Shown piece by piece: positions 56,456 through 64,000 of a DNA stretch of 64,000 nucleotides. The position numbers were made by a program, and so were the translations under genes. Source of the DNA: Lysobacter sp. cf310 (lineage in GTDB: Bacteria; Pseudomonadota; Gammaproteobacteria; Xanthomonadales; Xanthomonadaceae). The DNA is taken from positions 1 to 64,000 of the forward strand of contig NZ_FOSS01000006.1 of assembly GCF_900114355.1 (NCBI RefSeq), given 5' to 3'. The notes under the pieces were generated by a model. It saw nothing but the letters and a program-made list of their open reading frames with translations, searched no databases and was not told the DNA's origin. Every line of letters begins with the position of its first letter. Within the stretch, counting starts at the first letter, position 1.

Positions 56456-58855
56456 TCACCACTTGTAACCGGCCTTCACGTAGACGAAGGCGCCGTTGAA
56501 ACCGAACGGCGAGGCGGTGTTGTAGGGCAGGTAGTTGCGCGTGCCCAGCACCAGCTTGGACTCGTCCGGGTACTCGTCGAGCACGTTGTCGCCGCCGACG
56601 GTGAAGTCCCAGTTGTCCAGGTGGTAGGTCGCGGCCAGGTCCAGCGTCCACTTGGCGCTGAAGGTCTGGTCCAGCAGCGGATTGGTCGCGTGCAGTTCGG
56701 TGAACTCGCCGTAGCGGGTGGCGGTGGCGTTGAAGCTCCAGTTGCCGGTATCCCAATCGCCGGCCAGGAAGAACTTGTCCTTGGGCGCGCCCTTGGTGAT
56801 GCGGCCGATCTCGGTGCGGCCGATGCGCACCGCCGCCGGGTCGATCGCGGCCAGGCGCGCCGGGTTGGGGGCGATCTTCTCGATCTCGGTCTTGGAGTAG
56901 TTGTAGCCCAGGGTGAGGCCGAACTTGCCCGAGGCCAGGTCCCAGTTCTGGGTCGCGATGATGTCCACGCCCTGGGTCTTGGTGTCGACGGCGTTGGTGA
57001 AATAGCGACCGCCGCCGATGCCCGGATAGCCGTTGGCCTGCAGGTAGTTGCGCACCGCGGTGCTGGTCAGGTTTTCCGACAGCAGGATGCGGTCGTCGAC
57101 CTTGATGTGGTACGCGTCGATGGTGATGTACAGGCTGTCGCTGGGCTGCAGCACCAGGCCCAGGCTGTAGTTGGTGGATTCCTCGGCCTTCAGCGATTCC
57201 GAGCCCAGCGCGATCGCGGCCGGATTGTCGACGCGGAAGGTGCCGATCTCGTAGGGAACGCCGCTGATGAAATTGGTCGCGATCGACTGGAAGAACTGCT
57301 GCTGCAGCGAGGGCGCGCGGAAGCCGGTGGAGGCGGTGGCGCGCAGGGCGACCTTGTCGGTGAAGGCGTAGCGCGCCGACAGCTTGCCCGAGGTGGTGTC
57401 GCCGAAATCGCTGTAGCTTTCGAAGCGCGCGGCGATGCCGGCGGAGAACTTGTCGGTCAGGTCGGCCTCGACGTCGGCATAGAGCGAATAGCTGTGGCGG
57501 TCGAAATCGCCGGCGTCGCTGGCGCGGAAGCCGGAGAACACCTGCGCGCCCGGAATGATCTGGCCGTTGGAGGCGGGCACGCCGCCGTTGGCGTAGGACA
57601 GCGGTTCGCCGGCGTGCTGCGAGAACTCCTCGCCGCGCCATTCCGCGCCCCAGGCGAAGGTCACCGGATACTGCCAGCCGAAATCGACCGGACGCGCGAA
57701 GTCCAGATTCAACACGTGCTGGGTGACTTCCAGCGCGCCGGCATAGAACTGCGTCGGCGAGGTCGGGCCCAGGCTGCGGTTGAGGGTGTGCTCGATGTCG
57801 AAGCTGAGTTCGTTGTGGCCGTAGTTGTAGCTGAAGTCGATCTGGGTGCCGCCGGCGGTTTCCGAGCGCAGGCCGACCACCGCCGAGCGGTCCTTGCTGA
57901 TGTTGTGGATCTGCGGCAGGAAGCCGTTCGGGTAGATCGAGGGGATGTTGCGCGGGTCGGCGGCGAAGCGGAAATAGCCGTTGGAGAGCACGTCGCGCTT
58001 GCTGTAGCTGCCGAAGGAATAGAAGGTCAGGTAGTCGACCGGACTGTATTCGCCGTTGTAGGACACCGCGCCGCTGTCGATCTCGGGATCGCCGTAGCGC
58101 TGTTCGACCACGCCCTGGAACGGGCGCGCGCGGTTGGTCTGGTCCTGGTGGCCGCCCTGCGCGGCCAGATGCAGCTTGCCGTTCTCGCCGAGCTTGAAGC
58201 CGGCGTCGCCGGACAGCTGGTACTGCTCGCCGTCGCCGGCGCTGTACTGGCCGTAGCGCGCGGCGACGCTGCCGCCGTGGTCGCTGCCCTTGAGCACGAT
58301 GTTGACCACGCCGGCGATCGCGTCGGAGCCGTACTGCGCCGAGGCGCCGTCGCGCAGCACTTCCACGCGCTCGATCGAGGCGATCGGGATCGCATTGAGA
58401 TCGACCGGCGAGGAGCCGCGGCCCTGGCTGCCGTTGAGGTTGATCAGCGCAGTGGTGTGCCGGCGCTTGCCGTTGACCAGCACCAGCACCTGGTCCGGCG
58501 CCAGACCGCGCAGCTGCGCGGGGCGGACCGCGTCGGTGCCGTCGGTGATGGCCGGGCGCGGGAAGTTCAGCGAGGGCAGGGCGCGCGCCAGCGCGGTCGC
58601 GAGCTCGACTGTGCCGGTGGCCTCCAGCGCCTCCGGGGTGATGATGTCGATCGGCGCGCTGGACTCGGCGACGGTGCGATCGCTGACCCGGGTGCCGGTG
58701 ACGATCACCTGGTCCAGGGTGTGGGCCTCGGAGGCGGGTTCGCCCGGAGCGGCCGCGTCCTGGGCGTAGGCCGGGGCGGCGAGCGCCGTGAGCAGGGCCA
58801 GCGACAACGGGGCGAGGACGAGCGGACGGCGTACGGCGCGGACGGCTACGGACAT
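56456..58855 (-). CDS. TonB-dependent outer-membrane receptor
   Basis: This 799-residue receptor has a signal peptide (about 1-31), a TonB box region (LDQVIVTGTRVSDR), a plug domain (TPEALEATGTVELATALARALPSLNFPRPAITDGTDAVRPAQLRGLAPDQVLVLVNGKRR, with IERVEVLRDGASAQYGSDAIAGVVN) and a C-terminal barrel ending FVYVKAGYKW. The ligand is unknown. The paired amidohydrolase suggests uptake of an oligopeptide or modified amide. AAGGAG is 10 bases before the ATG. Confidence 0.93.
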   Translation of the reverse strand: MSVAVRAVRRPLVLAPLSLALLTALAAPAYAQDAAAPGEPASEAHTLDQVIVTGTRVSDRTVAESSAPIDIITPEALEATGTVELATALARALPSLNFPRPAITDGTDAVRPAQLRGLAPDQVLVLVNGKRRHTTALINLNGSQGRGSSPVDLNAIPIASIERVEVLRDGASAQYGSDAIAGVVNIVLKGSDHGGSVAARYGQYSAGDGEQYQLSGDAGFKLGENGKLHLAAQGGHQDQTNRARPFQGVVEQRYGDPEIDSGAVSYNGEYSPVDYLTFYSFGSYSKRDVLSNGYFRFAADPRNIPSIYPNGFLPQIHNISKDRSAVVGLRSETAGGTQIDFSYNYGHNELSFDIEHTLNRSLGPTSPTQFYAGALEVTQHVLNLDFARPVDFGWQYPVTFAWGAEWRGEEFSQHAGEPLSYANGGVPASNGQIIPGAQVFSGFRASDAGDFDRHSYSLYADVEADLTDKFSAGIAARFESYSDFGDTTSGKLSARYAFTDKVALRATASTGFRAPSLQQQFFQSIATNFISGVPYEIGTFRVDNPAAIALGSESLKAEESTNYSLGLVLQPSDSLYITIDAYHIKVDDRILLSENLTSTAVRNYLQANGYPGIGGGRYFTNAVDTKTQGVDIIATQNWDLASGKFGLTLGYNYSKTEIEKIAPNPARLAAIDPAAVRIGRTEIGRITKGAPKDKFFLAGDWDTGNWSFNATATRYGEFTELHATNPLLDQTFSAKWTLDLAATYHLDNWDFTVGGDNVLDEYPDESKLVLGTRNYLPYNTASPFGFNGAFVYVKAGYKW

Positions 58856-58902
58856 GGTGCGCGGCTCCTTGCGGCGGGGGGATTGGTAGCGATGTCATTT
58901 TG

Positions 58903-58931
58903 GTTTAACACGCTTATAACAACCCGGTCAA
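58903..58931 (-). promoter_or_regulatory. Candidate sigma-70 promoter of the receptor gene
   Basis: On the minus strand TTGACC, a 17-base spacer and TTAAAC lie 48 bases upstream of the receptor ATG. The area is markedly more A/T-rich than its surroundings. It is a weak match by eye. Confidence 0.35.
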
Positions 58932-59113
58932 ACCCACTTTCGTATAGGGAAATAGCCGTACGTCATGGTTTCGGGAATTGGGTGTGCCGCCGATCTGCCT
59001 GATGACACACCCGCCGGGTCCAGTGCGGCAGCGGGCGCCCACGACGCCCGGCCGCGGTCCGGCTCATGCCGTTTGCTCATGGCGGCGGAGCTGGCCCGGG
59101 CTGCTACCATGCG

Positions 59114-59322
59114 CGGGCTTGAGGTGATCGCCGGCCCCGCCGGCGATTGAAACGGGAATCCGGTGCGCCAGTCCTCCGAACGGAGCGACGGCCATTCCGG
59201 AGCTGCCCCCGCAACGGTAAGTAAGACGAACGATCCGCAACGAAGCCACTGTGCGCATGCATGGGAAGGCGCGGACCGGAGGGCTGGAGGCCCTCGCTTG
59301 CAAGCCCGGAGACCGGCCTGAG
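59114..59322 (+). promoter_or_regulatory. Cobalamin riboswitch
   Basis: The RNA-level element has the expected core in order: AACGGGAATCCGGTG (59150-59165), AGCTGCCCCCGCAACGGTAA (59201-59220), GAAGCCACTG (about 59242-59251), ATGGGAAGGCGCGGACCGG (about 59261-59279) and the B12 box AAGCCCGGAGACCGGCC (59302-59318). It represses expression when adenosylcobalamin is abundant, here over btuB, the two BtuM-like genes, cobO and cobB. The expression platform lies in 59323-59451; no T-tailed terminator is obvious, so occlusion of the AGGAG ribosome-binding site is more likely. Confidence 0.93.
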
Positions 59323-59451
59323 GCTGACCCGACACGCGGTGGGCGCTGTCATGGGGCCGCCTTGCGTCCGCGCGTCGCCGCCTCGTCGTTCCCTCGGCGT
59401 GTCTCCGACCCATCGTTTCCGCGCGGGTAGGCGCGGATCAGGAGCCATGCT

Positions 59452-61305
59452 TTGAATTTCCACCCTCACGCGCTTCGCCGCACCGCGCTGGCGACGGCGT
59501 TGCTGTCCGTCGTCTCCCCGGTCTGGGCCGCCGATGCCGCCACCGACCTCGACCAGGTCGTGGTCACCGCCAGCCGCACCGCTCAGACCCAGGACGCGAC
59601 CCTGGCCTCGGTCACCGTGATCGACCGCGAAGACATCGAACGCCTGCAGCCGGCCAACTTGCCCGACCTGCTGCGCGGCACGCCCGGCCTGTCGATGGCC
59701 AACAACGGCGGCCCCGGCAAGTCGACCTCGCTGTTCCTGCGCGGCACCGAGTCCGACCATGTGCTGGTGCTGGTCGACGGCATCAAGATCGGCTCGGCCA
59801 CCAGCGGCGGCGCGTCCCTGCAAGACATTCCGGTCGAACAGATCGAGCGCATCGAGATCGTGCGCGGTCCGTTCTCCAGCCTGTACGGCTCCGAGGCCCT
59901 GGGCGGCGTGATCCAGATCTTCACCCGCCGTCCGCAGGGCGCGTTCGCGCCGCACGCCAGCGCCTCGATCGGCAGTTGGCAGACGCGTCGCGGCACCCTG
60001 GGCGTGGGCGGCAAGGGCGACAACGGCTGGTACTCGATCAACGCCGCCAGCGAGGACACCGACGGCATCAACGCCTGTCGCGGCAAGCCCTCGCCGGGCG
60101 GCGCCGGCTGCTTCACCAACTCGCCCGACCGCGACGGCTACCGCAACCTGTCGCTGACCGCGCAGGGCGGCTACCGCTTCAGCGACGCCTGGGACGCCGA
60201 AGCGCGTGTGTTCCGCGCCGAAGGCCGCAACGAGTACGACGGCAGCACCAACAACCAGAGCGACACCGTGCAGCAGGTCGCCGGCGGACGCCTGCGCTAC
60301 GCCCCCAGCGAACAGGCCACGCTGATCCTCAACCTGGGCCGCAGCAGCGACCTCAGCGACAACTACCGCAACGGCGTCTACTCCAGCACCTTCAATACGC
60401 GTCGCAAGCTGGGCTCGCTGCAGGGCGACTTCGGCCTCGGCGGCGGCCTGCTCACCCTGGGCTACGACTGGCAGCGCGACGAGGTCGAAAGCAGCACCGT
60501 CTACGCCCACGACCGCCGCATCAACCGCGGCCTGTTCGGCCAGTACCAGCGCGAATCTGGCGCGCACGCGCTGCAGGCCAGCCTGCGCCGCGACGACGAC
60601 AGCCAGTTCGGCGGCCAGACCACCGGCAGCGCGCTGTGGGGCTGGAACCTCAGCGAACAGCTGCGCCTGACCGCGAGCTACGGCACCGCGTTCAAGGCCC
60701 CGACTTTCAACGAACTGTACTTTCCCGGCTTCGGCAACGCCGATCTCAAGCCGGAGGAGTCGCGCAGCTTCGAACTCGGCCTGCGCGGCGAACACGCCTG
60801 GGGCGGCTGGTCGCTCAACGCCTACGACACCCGGGTCGACGAATTGATCGCGTTCGATGCTTCGATCGGTCTGCCCGGCAACATCGATCGCGCGCGCATC
60901 CAGGGCGTGGAGGCCACGGTCGATACCGTCTTGGCCGGTTGGGACCTGCGCGCCAGCGCGACGTGGCTGGATCCGCGCAACGACAGCCGTACCGCCAGCC
61001 GCGACAAGATCCTGCCGCGGCGCGCGCGCGAAAGCGCACGCTTCGACGCCGACCGTCGCTACGGCCGCTTCAGCCTGGGCGGCAGCGTCTACGTCGCCGG
61101 CGAACGTTTCGACGATCTGGCCAACACGCGCCGCCTGGACGGCTACGCCACCACCGACCTGCGCCTGGGCTTCCGTTTCGACGATTCCTGGAGCCTGCAG
61201 CTGGCGGCCAACAACGTGTTCAACCAGCGCTACGAGACCGCGGCCTACTACAACCAGCCCGGCCGCAACTACCTGTTGACCCTGCGCTACCGCGCGGCGA
61301 ACTGA
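59452..61305 (+). CDS. btuB: Cobalamin TonB-dependent receptor BtuB
   Basis: BtuB takes up corrinoids across the outer membrane with energy from TonB. The 617-residue product has a signal peptide (LATALLSVVSPVWA), a TonB box (DLDQVVVTASR), a plug (SLFLRGTESDHVLVLVDGIKIGSA; IERIEIVRGPFSSLYGSEALGGVIQI) and a barrel ending YNQPGRNYLLTLRYRAAN. The start is TTG at 59452, 7 bases after AGGAG. An ATG-CTT-TGA triplet at 59447-59455 overlaps it and sits too close to the ribosome-binding site to be the real start. It is controlled by the B12 riboswitch upstream. Confidence 0.93.
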   Translation: MNFHPHALRRTALATALLSVVSPVWAADAATDLDQVVVTASRTAQTQDATLASVTVIDREDIERLQPANLPDLLRGTPGLSMANNGGPGKSTSLFLRGTESDHVLVLVDGIKIGSATSGGASLQDIPVEQIERIEIVRGPFSSLYGSEALGGVIQIFTRRPQGAFAPHASASIGSWQTRRGTLGVGGKGDNGWYSINAASEDTDGINACRGKPSPGGAGCFTNSPDRDGYRNLSLTAQGGYRFSDAWDAEARVFRAEGRNEYDGSTNNQSDTVQQVAGGRLRYAPSEQATLILNLGRSSDLSDNYRNGVYSSTFNTRRKLGSLQGDFGLGGGLLTLGYDWQRDEVESSTVYAHDRRINRGLFGQYQRESGAHALQASLRRDDDSQFGGQTTGSALWGWNLSEQLRLTASYGTAFKAPTFNELYFPGFGNADLKPEESRSFELGLRGEHAWGGWSLNAYDTRVDELIAFDASIGLPGNIDRARIQGVEATVDTVLAGWDLRASATWLDPRNDSRTASRDKILPRRARESARFDADRRYGRFSLGGSVYVAGERFDDLANTRRLDGYATTDLRLGFRFDDSWSLQLAANNVFNQRYETAAYYNQPGRNYLLTLRYRAAN

Positions 61306-61354
61306 TCGCCGCGCTTTCGCCGCCACCGTCCCGTCCACGCCACCGAGGCCGCCG

Positions 61355-61945
61355 ATGAACGCTCCCAGCCGATCCGTCTACTACAGTCTGTTCACCGCAC
61401 TCGCCGCGGTCATGGTCGCCACCCGCTTCCACCACTTCGGCGACGCGCTGCACCTGCCCGATGCGTCGATGGCGGTGTTCTTCCTCGGCGGCCTCTGGCT
61501 GCGCAAGCACCTGGGTTTCGTCGCTTTCCTGGTGCTGGCGGTGGCGATCGACTGGATCGCGATCCAGGCCCAGGGCAAGAACTTCTTCGAGCACTACTGC
61601 GTCACGCCGTCGTACGCCTTCCTGCTGTTGGCGTACGCGGCGCTGTGGTACGGCGGCCGCGCCTATGCGCAGCGGCTGCAGGCGACCCCGCGCGCGCTGT
61701 TGGGCGCGCTCGCGGTCGGCCTGGTCGCAGCCTCGGTGTCGTTTCTGATCTCCAACGGCGCGTTCTACTGGCTGGGCGGACGCTACGAGGATCCGAACCT
61801 GAGCCAGTACCTGGCGCGGGTGTGGCAGTGGGGGCCGCTGTTCGTGCGCACCACTCTGAGCTACATCGCGGTGGCCCTGGCCGCCTATGCGCTGATCGCG
61901 CGCGTTCTGCCGGTGCGGGTCGCGCCGCGCGACGCCCAGGCCTGA
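61355..61945 (+). CDS. btuM: BtuM-like cobalamin transporter, paralogue 1
   Basis: This 196-residue inner-membrane protein with about 6 helices has key residues of the BtuM type: RFHHFGDALHLPDASMAVFFLGGLWLR, an Asp in helix 3 (AIDWIAI, D66) and Cys82 in EHYCVTPSYAFLLLAYAALWYGG. BtuM proteins are solitary ECF-type S components that carry B12 and use a conserved Cys to bind cobalt (as characterised in Thiobacillus denitrificans). It follows btuB by 49 bases in the riboswitch operon. A second homologue follows at once. Confidence 0.8.
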   Translation: MNAPSRSVYYSLFTALAAVMVATRFHHFGDALHLPDASMAVFFLGGLWLRKHLGFVAFLVLAVAIDWIAIQAQGKNFFEHYCVTPSYAFLLLAYAALWYGGRAYAQRLQATPRALLGALAVGLVAASVSFLISNGAFYWLGGRYEDPNLSQYLARVWQWGPLFVRTTLSYIAVALAAYALIARVLPVRVAPRDAQA

Positions 61946-61951
61946 TCGAGG

Positions 61952-62566
61952 ATGACCACCATGACCGCAAGCCCCACGCATTCCCTGCCGCTGAGCTCGT
62001 CGCGCGCGCAGATCCTGGTCGGCGTCGCTCTGGCGGCGCTGATGATTGCCACCCGCGGCCAGCACTTCGCCACCATCGACCGCCTGCCCAGCGCGTCGTG
62101 GGCGATCTTCTTCCTCGCCGGCGCGCTGTTGCGGCCGATGTGGATGCTGCCGCTGCTGTTCGTGCTGGCCTCGCTGCTGGACATCGTCAGCCTGGCCTCG
62201 GGCACGATCGGCGACTGGTGCCTGTCGCCGGCGTACTGGGCGCTGGCGCCGGCCTACGCGACGCTGTGGCTGGCCGGTCATTTCTACGCCCGCATCCACC
62301 GCGATCGCTGGACCGCCCTGCCGCGCCTGGCGCTGGTACTGGCGGTGGCCGCGTTCGCGACCTATGTCTTCTCCGGCGGCGGCTTCTACTTCTTCTCCGG
62401 CCGCTACCCGGATCCCACGCTGGCCGGCTTCGCCGCGCGCATCGGCCAGTACTATCCGCGTAGCCTCGGCACCCTGGCCGGCTATGTCGGCACCGCGTTC
62501 GCGCTGCTGGCGATAGTCCGCGGCATCGGCGCCCTACGTACCGCCCAGCAGGGAGCCCGCGCATGA
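61952..62566 (+). CDS. btuM: BtuM-like cobalamin transporter, paralogue 2
   Basis: This 204-residue homologue of the previous gene starts 6 bases after it. Aligned parts are HFATIDRLPSASWAIFFLAGALLRP, LLDIVSLASGTIGDWCLSPAYWALAPAYATLWLAGHFYAR (Asp77, Cys90) and GGGFYFFSGRYPDPTLAGFAARIGQYYP. The conserved Cys is retained, so both copies could handle corrinoid, perhaps with different ligands or as a heteromer. Its end overlaps cobO by four bases (ATGA). Confidence 0.78.
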   Translation: MTTMTASPTHSLPLSSSRAQILVGVALAALMIATRGQHFATIDRLPSASWAIFFLAGALLRPMWMLPLLFVLASLLDIVSLASGTIGDWCLSPAYWALAPAYATLWLAGHFYARIHRDRWTALPRLALVLAVAAFATYVFSGGGFYFFSGRYPDPTLAGFAARIGQYYPRSLGTLAGYVGTAFALLAIVRGIGALRTAQQGARA

Positions 62567-63180
62567 GCGACACCGTCCCGACCCAGGAAGAACGCCACCG
62601 CGAACGCATGCAGCGCAAGAAGGAGCTGGTCGATCGCAAGATCGCCCGCGCCACCATCGAGCGCGGCGTGCTGGTGGTCAACACCGGCAACGGCAAGGGC
62701 AAGAGCTCGTCCGGCTTCGGCATGCTCGCGCGCTCGCTGGGCCACGGCTTCCGCTGCGGCGTGGTGCAGTTCATCAAGGGCAGCTTCTCGACCGGCGAGG
62801 AAGCCTTCTTCCGCCGCTTCGAGGGCGACCAGCTCGCCTACCACGTGATGGGCGAGGGCTTCACCTGGGAAACCCAGGACAAGGCGCGCGACATCGCGGC
62901 CGCGCAGGCGGCCTGGGCCAAGGCCGCGCAGATGCTGGCCGACGAATCCTGCGACTTCGTGCTGTTGGACGAGCTCAACATCGCGCTCGCGCATCGCTAT
63001 GTCGAACTCGACGCCGTGCTGGCCGCGGTCGCCGCGCGCCCGCCCTTGCAGCACGTGGTCATCACCGGCCGCGGCGCGCCCGACCGCCTGATCGAGGTCG
63101 CCGACACGGTGACCGAGATGCGTGTGGTCAAGCACGCGTTCCAGGCCGGCATCAAGGCCCAGAAAGGCATCGAGCTCTAA
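62563..63180 (+). CDS. cobO: Corrinoid adenosyltransferase CobO (BtuR)
   Basis: CobO attaches the adenosyl group from ATP to the reduced cobalt of corrinoids. The 205-residue product has a P-loop VVNTGNGKGKSSSGFGMLARSLG (about 38-60), GVVQFIKGSF, FTWETQDKARD, CDFVLLDELNIALAHRY and HVVITGRGAPDRLIEVADTVTEM, with C-terminal HAFQAGIKAQKGIEL. The CobO/BtuR family is the housekeeping type. The gene overlaps the second btuM-like gene by ATGA and is followed 3 bases later by cobB. Confidence 0.97.
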   Translation: MSDTVPTQEERHRERMQRKKELVDRKIARATIERGVLVVNTGNGKGKSSSGFGMLARSLGHGFRCGVVQFIKGSFSTGEEAFFRRFEGDQLAYHVMGEGFTWETQDKARDIAAAQAAWAKAAQMLADESCDFVLLDELNIALAHRYVELDAVLAAVAARPPLQHVVITGRGAPDRLIEVADTVTEMRVVKHAFQAGIKAQKGIEL

Positions 63181-63183
63181 GCC

Positions 63184-64000
63184 ATGACCGCAACGCACGC
63201 AGCGCAGGCCGTACGCCATTGTCCGGCCCTGCTGGTGTCCGCGCCGGCCTCCGGCCAGGGCAAGACCAGCGTCACCGCCGCGCTCGCGCGCTGGCATAGC
63301 CGTCAGGGCCGCCGGGTGCGGGTGTTCAAGACCGGTCCGGATTTTCTCGATCCGATGGTGCACGAGCGCGCCAGCGGCGCGCCCGCCTATCAGCTCGATC
63401 TGTGGATGTGCGGCGAGGACGAGGTGCGCGCGCGGCTGTACGAAGCCGCGGGCGAGGCCGATCTGATCCTGGTCGAAGGCGTGATGGGCCTGTTCGACGG
63501 CAAACCCTCCAGCGCCGACCTCGCGCTGGCGCTGGGCCTGCCGGTGCTGGCGGTGATCGACGGCTCGGCGATGGCGCAGACCTTCGGCGCGCTAGCCGTG
63601 GGGCTGGCGCGCTACCGCGACGGCCTGCAGGTGCATGGCGTGGCCGCGAACCGCATCGGCAGCGCCTACCACGCGCAGTTGCTGCGCGAGAGCCTGCCGG
63701 CGTCGCTGCATTGGCTGGGCGCCTTGCCGCGCGATCCCGCGCTAGCCCTGCCCGAGCGCCATCTGGGCCTGGTGTCCGCGGGCGAGCTCGGCGATCTGGA
63801 CGCGCGCCTGGATGCGCTGGCCGACGCCTGGGCCACGCATGCCGAGGCCACGCTGCCGCCGCCGGTCGCGTTCGCGCCGGTCGAATCCGCCGCCGTGCCG
63901 GCGCTGCCGTCGGGCTGGCGCGTCGCGGTCGCGCGCGACGCCGCGTTCTGCTTCCTGTATCCGGCCAACCTCGATCTGCTGCATGCGGCCGGCGCGGAGC
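63184..64000 (+). CDS. cobB: Cobyrinate a,c-diamide synthase, partial
   Basis: This CobB/CbiA-type ATP- and glutamine-dependent amidase amidates the a and c side chains of (hydrogeno)cobyrinate. 272 codons are visible before the window end. The N-terminal P-loop VSAPASGQGKTSVTAALARW (18-37) is followed by RVFKTGPDFLDPMVHERASG, YQLDLWMCGED, LILVEGVMGLFDG and AVIDGSAMAQTFGALAVGLARYR, the DRTP/GATase1 ATP-grasp-like half. The C-terminal glutaminase half lies beyond the window. It starts 3 bases after cobO, in the B12 operon. Confidence 0.93.
   Translation, partial: MTATHAAQAVRHCPALLVSAPASGQGKTSVTAALARWHSRQGRRVRVFKTGPDFLDPMVHERASGAPAYQLDLWMCGEDEVRARLYEAAGEADLILVEGVMGLFDGKPSSADLALALGLPVLAVIDGSAMAQTFGALAVGLARYRDGLQVHGVAANRIGSAYHAQLLRESLPASLHWLGALPRDPALALPERHLGLVSAGELGDLDARLDALADAWATHAEATLPPPVAFAPVESAAVPALPSGWRVAVARDAAFCFLYPANLDLLHAAGAE

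Noticed and set aside
56306-59002. An 898-codon plus-strand frame over the TonB receptor gene
   Set aside because: Shadow of the minus-strand receptor; the translation consists of VAV/GQ/RA-rich low-complexity sequence without domains.
59104-61338. A 744-codon minus-strand frame over the riboswitch and btuB
   Set aside because: btuB on the plus strand has complete receptor motifs and the riboswitch fixes the direction of transcription.

Overview
The window is about 70% G+C, with strong third-position G/C bias. Its gene content and order point to the Xanthomonadaceae (Lysobacteraceae), most likely Lysobacter or a close relative. Two gammaproteobacterial core blocks are recognisable: zapB-like/zapA/6S RNA/fau facing ygfB/pepP, and bamD facing rluD/pgeF with clpB further on. 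The intergenic regions carry repeats typical of this group: GTGGGAGCGGCGTAAGCCGCGA-type REP units, GTCATCC..GCGAAGGCGG units, CCCCTTTGAAAAAGGGGG units, and a larger composite repeat with two hairpins.

Layout. 0.3-6 kb: a half-size ABC exporter with a possible leader peptide, a Y-family polymerase, rpiA, an EVE-domain protein and fau. 6-13.7 kb: 6S RNA, zapA and a ZapB-like protein, then a 1,514-residue propeller/PAS/GGDEF/EAL sensor, then ygfB and pepP. 13.7-17.8 kb: a composite repeat, a LysR/SDR divergent pair, a small tyrosine phosphatase-like protein and pepQ. 18.1-27.7 kb: a probable accessory cluster. It holds an ECF sigma factor, a FecR-type anti-sigma factor and an STN-bearing TonB-dependent receptor, followed by two signal-peptide proteins (one PraB-like, one resembling a secreted family I associate with Actinobacteria) and a tandem pair of Sel1-like membrane-anchored paralogues. 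28-30.8 kb: a CHASE/PAS/GGDEF/EAL protein whose 5' end overlaps an antisense remnant of a pepQ-like gene.

31-37.7 kb is one minus-strand block: rph, VOC protein, rdgB, ABM protein, lipoprotein, hemW, DUF1631 and PilZ, several of them overlapping by ATGA. 37.8-42.5 kb is a plus-strand block: yicC, gmk, rpoZ and spoT. 43-54 kb holds bamD, rluD, pgeF, six extra genes, and clpB, which has a plausible heat-shock promoter. 54-58.9 kb holds an amidohydrolase and a TonB-dependent receptor. 59-64 kb is a vitamin B12 operon: cobalamin riboswitch, btuB (TTG start), two tandem BtuM-like membrane proteins, cobO and cobB, the last cut by the window end.

Functional themes are c-di-GMP signalling (two GGDEF/EAL proteins and a PilZ protein coupled to DUF1631), cell-surface signalling through FecI/FecR/STN receptor, and B12 capture and adenosylation. 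The most interesting items are the tandem BtuM paralogues, the surface-signalling cluster with its secreted proteins, the pepQ remnant, and the dispersed two-hairpin repeat whose stem shows compensatory changes between its two copies. No tRNA, rRNA, CRISPR array or insertion sequence was seen.
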